Shown one piece after another: positions 62,301 to 64,000 of a DNA stretch of 64,000 nucleotides. The DNA is from Arcuatula senhousia. Taxonomy: Eukaryota > Mollusca > Bivalvia > Mytilida > Mytilidae. The notes below the pieces were generated by a model. It was given only the letters and a program-made list of their open reading frames with translations. It did no database searches and was not told where the DNA came from. The first letter of the stretch is position 1. Every line of letters starts with the position of its first letter. Position numbers and translations under genes: made by a program. The stretch is from positions 5,324,842-5,388,841 of the forward strand of contig OZ020306.1 in the NCBI GenBank assembly GCA_963971305.1, given 5' to 3'.

Positions 62301-63940
62301 CTTGAAAACTGACCAAGTTATTTCAGAAATTTAAATCGCATATGGTTAAGCACAATAATATCTACAAAATATATGTATCTGTGTAGTTCAGGTGAGCGAT
62401 TCAGGCACTTGGGAGCCTCTTGTTTTCAAATGGAAAGCTTTGTAAACTTTGTATTCTTGATCTTAAAAGTGTTTTCTATCCTGACTAGTTTCTTTAATGT
62501 TACTTACCAAGTACATGACCATGTTGCACACTAGGTAAGATGCTTTAGCATAAGAGATCAGGTGAGCGATTCAGGCTCTTGGGAGCCTCTAGGTTTTTTT
62601 TTCCAAGGACAACACAGTTAAAATGTTTATAGTGCAACTCTTTTCCAAAGAAACAAAAAGTCACAATGTAATATAACCAAAGAAGGACAACCTAACAATA
62701 ATTTCTTGTTGAATATATGGTCTATAGAAGAAGATGATGTTTAATTATGGGAGAAATAATTCTTTAACACATTTTTGGTGATCTTTCTCTTGTGTAAGTA
62801 TTTTCTGTCTTTTGTATTGTTTCATTGCTCTCCATTGGCTAAAAGACAGAGAATTTTCTTCTATTTGAGAAACATCACCAGATCTTTTTTATGAAAAACT
62901 TGTGTATATAGGAAAATTCTGTTCACACGAAATTAATGATCAATTGACATGAAAAATTTCAAGTTTAACTAGCAATTGATATAAGGTTTACCTGAAAAAA
63001 ATGTCCTCCACATTTTTTGCCAGATTTCACCAGTGAAAATCCAGGTTATAAAATGGTGAATGTTGGGCAGGCGGATGGGCGAGCGGTAACAGTTTTCTCA
63101 GCAACTGCTAATCACAGCCATTTGATATTTGGTATACAGCATCAGGGTGGGGTCCCATAAAGTTGGATATGATTTCAGGTCTGTCGCTCATCTACTTACT
63201 GTTTAACAAAATCCAGCCACTTCTGTCTTTGCCCCATTTCTGATTTTCTTAATCGTTCATACAATTTTATGAATATTTAGAAAAAAAATCCTATTTTTTT
63301 TAGAATTTTCATGAAAAATTCACATATAAAGTTCACATGGAATTCATGTAATTGTCCCCCGTCACAACGCAAAGGAGGATCTAGTAATGGTCTTCGTCCG
63401 TGCGTCCATCACACTTTTGTGAGCACAACTTCTCTGAGACCGCTCAACGGATTTTGATGAAATTTTGTAGGATTGTTTGTCATGATATGTAATAAGTCAT
63501 TTGCAAAGCCATTTAAATTATTTAAATAAAATTATTTTCAACTTGAATGCGGTGGCGTGGGACATTGGCTACCTGTAGCAATCTTGTTTTTTTGAGAAGT
63601 TCATTTGAAATCCAGGTTAAATTTATTTCATGTGAAATTCATGTTAATCCTGATTTCATGTGAACAAAATTTCCCTGTGGTTAATAGATTCATGTAAGAT
63701 GTTATTAATCTTCTGTTTTAGGAATTGTATGTTGAACAAATGATGACTACAGGAGGAGGTTGGCAGGACCAGGTTGGAGGACTTTGTGGAGGTATACACC
63801 TCGGTCTGTCTGAGGGAAAACTACCTCTCTCAATACAAGCTGTAGATCTTAAGCCCTCTCTAGAAACTATCAAAGCATTTAATGAAAGAATTGTACTGAT
63901 ATATACAGGGAAAACTAGACTGGCTAGAAATCTTTTACAG
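44339..63940 (+). CDS. FCSK: L-fucose kinase (fucokinase), 3' end beyond window
   Basis: Twenty-four exons join in frame to about 954 residues (human: 1084): 44341-44416 coding, 44934-45085, 47969-48019, 48566-48691, 48968-49040, 49282-49376, 49770-49850, 50949-51068, 52115-52280, 52704-52843, 53412-53573, 53962-54081, 54484-54585, 56253-56383, 56509-56586, 56909-57045, 57847-57998, 58145-58291, 58458-58619, 58908-58942, 59277-59380, 59693-59830, 60618-60712, 63722-63940. It phosphorylates L-fucose with ATP to fucose-1-phosphate in the cytosolic salvage route to GDP-fucose. The N-terminal pyrophosphorylase-like domain has VGSGGAT (52-58) and a left-handed beta-helix-like stretch in exon 11. 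The C-terminal GHMP kinase domain has [17 protein letters not shown] in exon 19, GSGMGTSS near 848-855 and [10 protein letters not shown] (892-901). The ATG lies 2 nt inside the exon after an acceptor, so an upstream 5' UTR exon exists. The exon 13 donor (GTAGGT) is the least certain junction. Exons 2, 7 and 8 have duplicated edges. Confidence 0.95.
45050..47482 (+). repeat. 41 bp minisatellite built from the FCSK exon 2 end and its 5' splice site, 59 units
   Basis: Each unit is the last 36 nt of exon 2 (encoding [12 protein letters not shown]) plus the first five intron bases GTAAG. The first unit, 45050-45090, is the exon-intron junction itself. Full units run to 47468: 2419 bp, exactly 59 times 41, so there is no net indel. 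A partial unit and two decayed copies follow to about 47580. Substitutions are few and cluster (GCTAAG, GACAAG, GATATT, AATTCATC), and identical multi-unit blocks recur, pointing to recent block amplification. Nearly every unit keeps TCT|GTAAGG. In the exon frame unit 2 reads CTG TAA, so any donor but the first introduces a stop. Confidence 0.97.
49684..49768 (+). pseudogene. Partial duplicate of FCSK exon 7 start
   Basis: GGTGATATATTGTACCAGAA and the following GGATTTGTCT at about 49714-49744 repeat the start of exon 7 (49770 on), about 65 bp upstream, including the intron end ATTTATTTA. In the upstream copy the acceptor AAAG is replaced by ATGG, so its 3' splice site looks inactive. Confidence 0.75.
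50167..50280. repeat. Long hairpin, 55 bp arms, 4 nt loop
   Basis: 50167-50221 and 50226-50280 are inverted copies with one mismatch (outer GAGATAATAGAATGGCACGC). It lies in FCSK intron 7. No clear target duplication, so it could be a foldback element or an inverted duplication. Confidence 0.85.
50383..50480 (+). repeat. tRNA-derived SINE-like segment
   Basis: An exact pol III B box GGTTCGAATCC at 50456-50466 lies about 60 bp after an A-box-like TGGTTGTGTGG (50395-50405). The ends GGTGT and ACACC could pair as a remnant acceptor stem. The arms are too poor for a functional tRNA. Confidence 0.5.
50581..50828. repeat. 31 bp tandem repeat, eight units
   Basis: Eight units of TTATGATGAACAGAAAGTAC followed by ACTAACATTTC, identical or nearly so, 120 bp upstream of FCSK exon 8. 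It contains no exon or splice-junction sequence, unlike the two large minisatellites. Confidence 0.95.
51069..51185 (+). pseudogene. Duplicate of FCSK exon 8 end with splice donor (copy 2)
   Basis: Repeats ATGAAGCCCCCTTTA, then GATGCCTGTACATACATGGG and AACTATACAG|GTATTG from exon 8, about 110 bp downstream. Eight extra bases (around GGCTTTG) break the frame. An acceptor-like TGTCTTAG precedes it, so it has the shape of a cassette exon, but using it would shift the frame. Confidence 0.8.
51200..51825 (+). pseudogene. Retroelement-derived C-terminal ORF fragment
   Basis: The frame ending at 51541 reads [45 protein letters not shown] and [13 protein letters not shown] recognise this as a motif string found repeatedly in invertebrate retroelement ORFs, but I cannot name the clade. 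It is 5'-truncated and separates copies 2 and 3 of the exon 8 duplication. Confidence 0.6.
51826..51912 (+). pseudogene. Diverged third copy of FCSK exon 8 end
   Basis: TTACATAAAACCCCCTTTGG, GATGCCTTTACATATATGG and AACTTATACAG|GTATGG match exon 8 and share the extra GGCTTT with copy 2, so it derives from copy 2 or its ancestor. The donor is intact. Confidence 0.7.
53590..53810. repeat. Dispersed repeat fragment in FCSK intron 11
   Basis: Shares GTAAGCACAACTC, GATGAAACTTTACATGAAGG and CATTCAGGGGAG with the tandem units at 59890-60475. It begins immediately after exon 11. Confidence 0.65.
54586..56252. other. FCSK intron 13 with a possible CRE-containing block
   Basis: A less AT-rich block (about 55260-55565) has a full CRE palindrome TGACGTCA at 55327-55334 and a donor-like TTTTCAG|GTAAGAAC near 55557. 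The rest is plain intron. An alternative internal promoter is possible but speculative. Confidence 0.3.
57428..57590. repeat. Imperfect inverted repeat in FCSK intron 16
   Basis: GAATAACTAAAATATGATCA near 57451 is matched by TGATCATATTTTGGTTATTC near 57542-57561, and the flanks also pair (GATTTAAC with GTTAAATC). Probably a decayed foldback element. Confidence 0.6.
59890..60475. repeat. About three tandem units of 150 bp in FCSK intron 22
   Basis: Units share ATTTTCATTGCT, GGGGAGATAATTGGACTTAG and CATGAAACTTTA. Related to 53590-53810. Confidence 0.7.
60919..62600. mobile_element. Nested pair of TTAGCTCACCTG / CAGGTGAGCGATTCAGG elements
   Basis: Left ends at 60919 and 61405 (TTAGCTCACCTGACCC), right ends at 62426 and about 62590 (CAGGTGAGCGATTCAGG, then CTTGGGAGCCTCT). 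One copy (61405-62426) appears nested in another. Internal units share ATTTTGCACTTATT and AAACATGGCTGC. No coding capacity; in FCSK intron 23. Confidence 0.75.
63016..63240. mobile_element. Single-unit inverse copy of the 23803-24528 element
   Basis: GCCAGATTTCACCAGTGAAA, TTATAAAATGGTGAATGTTG and CTGTCGCTCATCTACTTACT match the inverse of the element in AKTIP, with one internal unit rather than four. Confidence 0.7.
63352..63590. repeat. Fragment related to the TGTCCCCCGCC element
   Basis: Begins TTGTCCCCCGTCACAACGCA and contains GCTCAACGGATTTTGATGAA. A partial relative of 36206-37107. Confidence 0.45.
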
Positions 63941-64000
63941 GTAAGAAAAAAACTATACTCTATCAGAGAATGCTTCTCTGACCCTTAATGGAAAAAATAA

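Overview
This window is nuclear DNA of an animal with introns, most likely a marine bivalve mollusc (a mytilid mussel is my best guess). The evidence is AT-rich sequence, abundant TACATGTA words, intron-rich genes of metazoan families, and very many small non-autonomous transposons, Penelope-like and LINE relics. The organism assignment is inference; the gene identities rest on spliced protein reconstructions that stay in frame through GT-AG junctions.

Layout. (1) 1-3565, minus strand: the 5' coding part of an NFAT5/TonEBP-like Rel-homology transcription factor (3 exons; the rest lies off the left edge). (2) 3566-9480: upstream/intronic DNA with several MITEs. (3) 9502-10230, plus: a single-exon coding region for a peroxisomal CoA diphosphatase (NUDT7-like) with a C-terminal SKL. 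(4) 10231-16300: repeat-rich DNA including two near-perfect palindromic foldback insertions with target-site duplications. (5) 16322-33645, minus: a complete AKTIP (Fused toes homologue, a catalytically dead E2 variant) in nine coding exons plus an alternative 5' coding exon at 27995-28441; its introns hold a Penelope relic, a 2 kb minisatellite, several 170-180 bp tandem-repeat elements and a hAT-type element. (6) 33.7-44.3 kb: intergenic DNA with LINE and Penelope relics, a 1.4 kb element with repeat-built inverted ends, and MITEs. (7) 44339-63940, plus: L-fucose kinase (FCSK), 24 exons seen, 3' end beyond the window.

The most striking feature is a recurrent architecture: pieces of exon together with the adjoining splice junction have been tandemly duplicated into the neighbouring intron. 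In FCSK the last 36 nt of exon 2 plus the first 5 nt of the intron (GTAAG) form a 41 bp minisatellite of 59 units; in AKTIP the last 33 nt of exon 7 plus 21 nt of intron form a 54 bp minisatellite of about 37 units. Thus two introns carry dozens of near-identical 5' splice sites in a row, while only the first one keeps the reading frame. Low-copy versions occur at NFAT5 exon 2, FCSK exons 7 and 8, AKTIP exon 4, possibly AKTIP exon 8, and the 3' end of the NUDT7 coding region.

The four genes act in unrelated pathways (osmotic/immune transcription, peroxisomal CoA turnover, Hook-complex/telomere-linked trafficking, fucose salvage), but their human orthologues all lie on 16q, so the neighbourhood looks like retained ancestral linkage.
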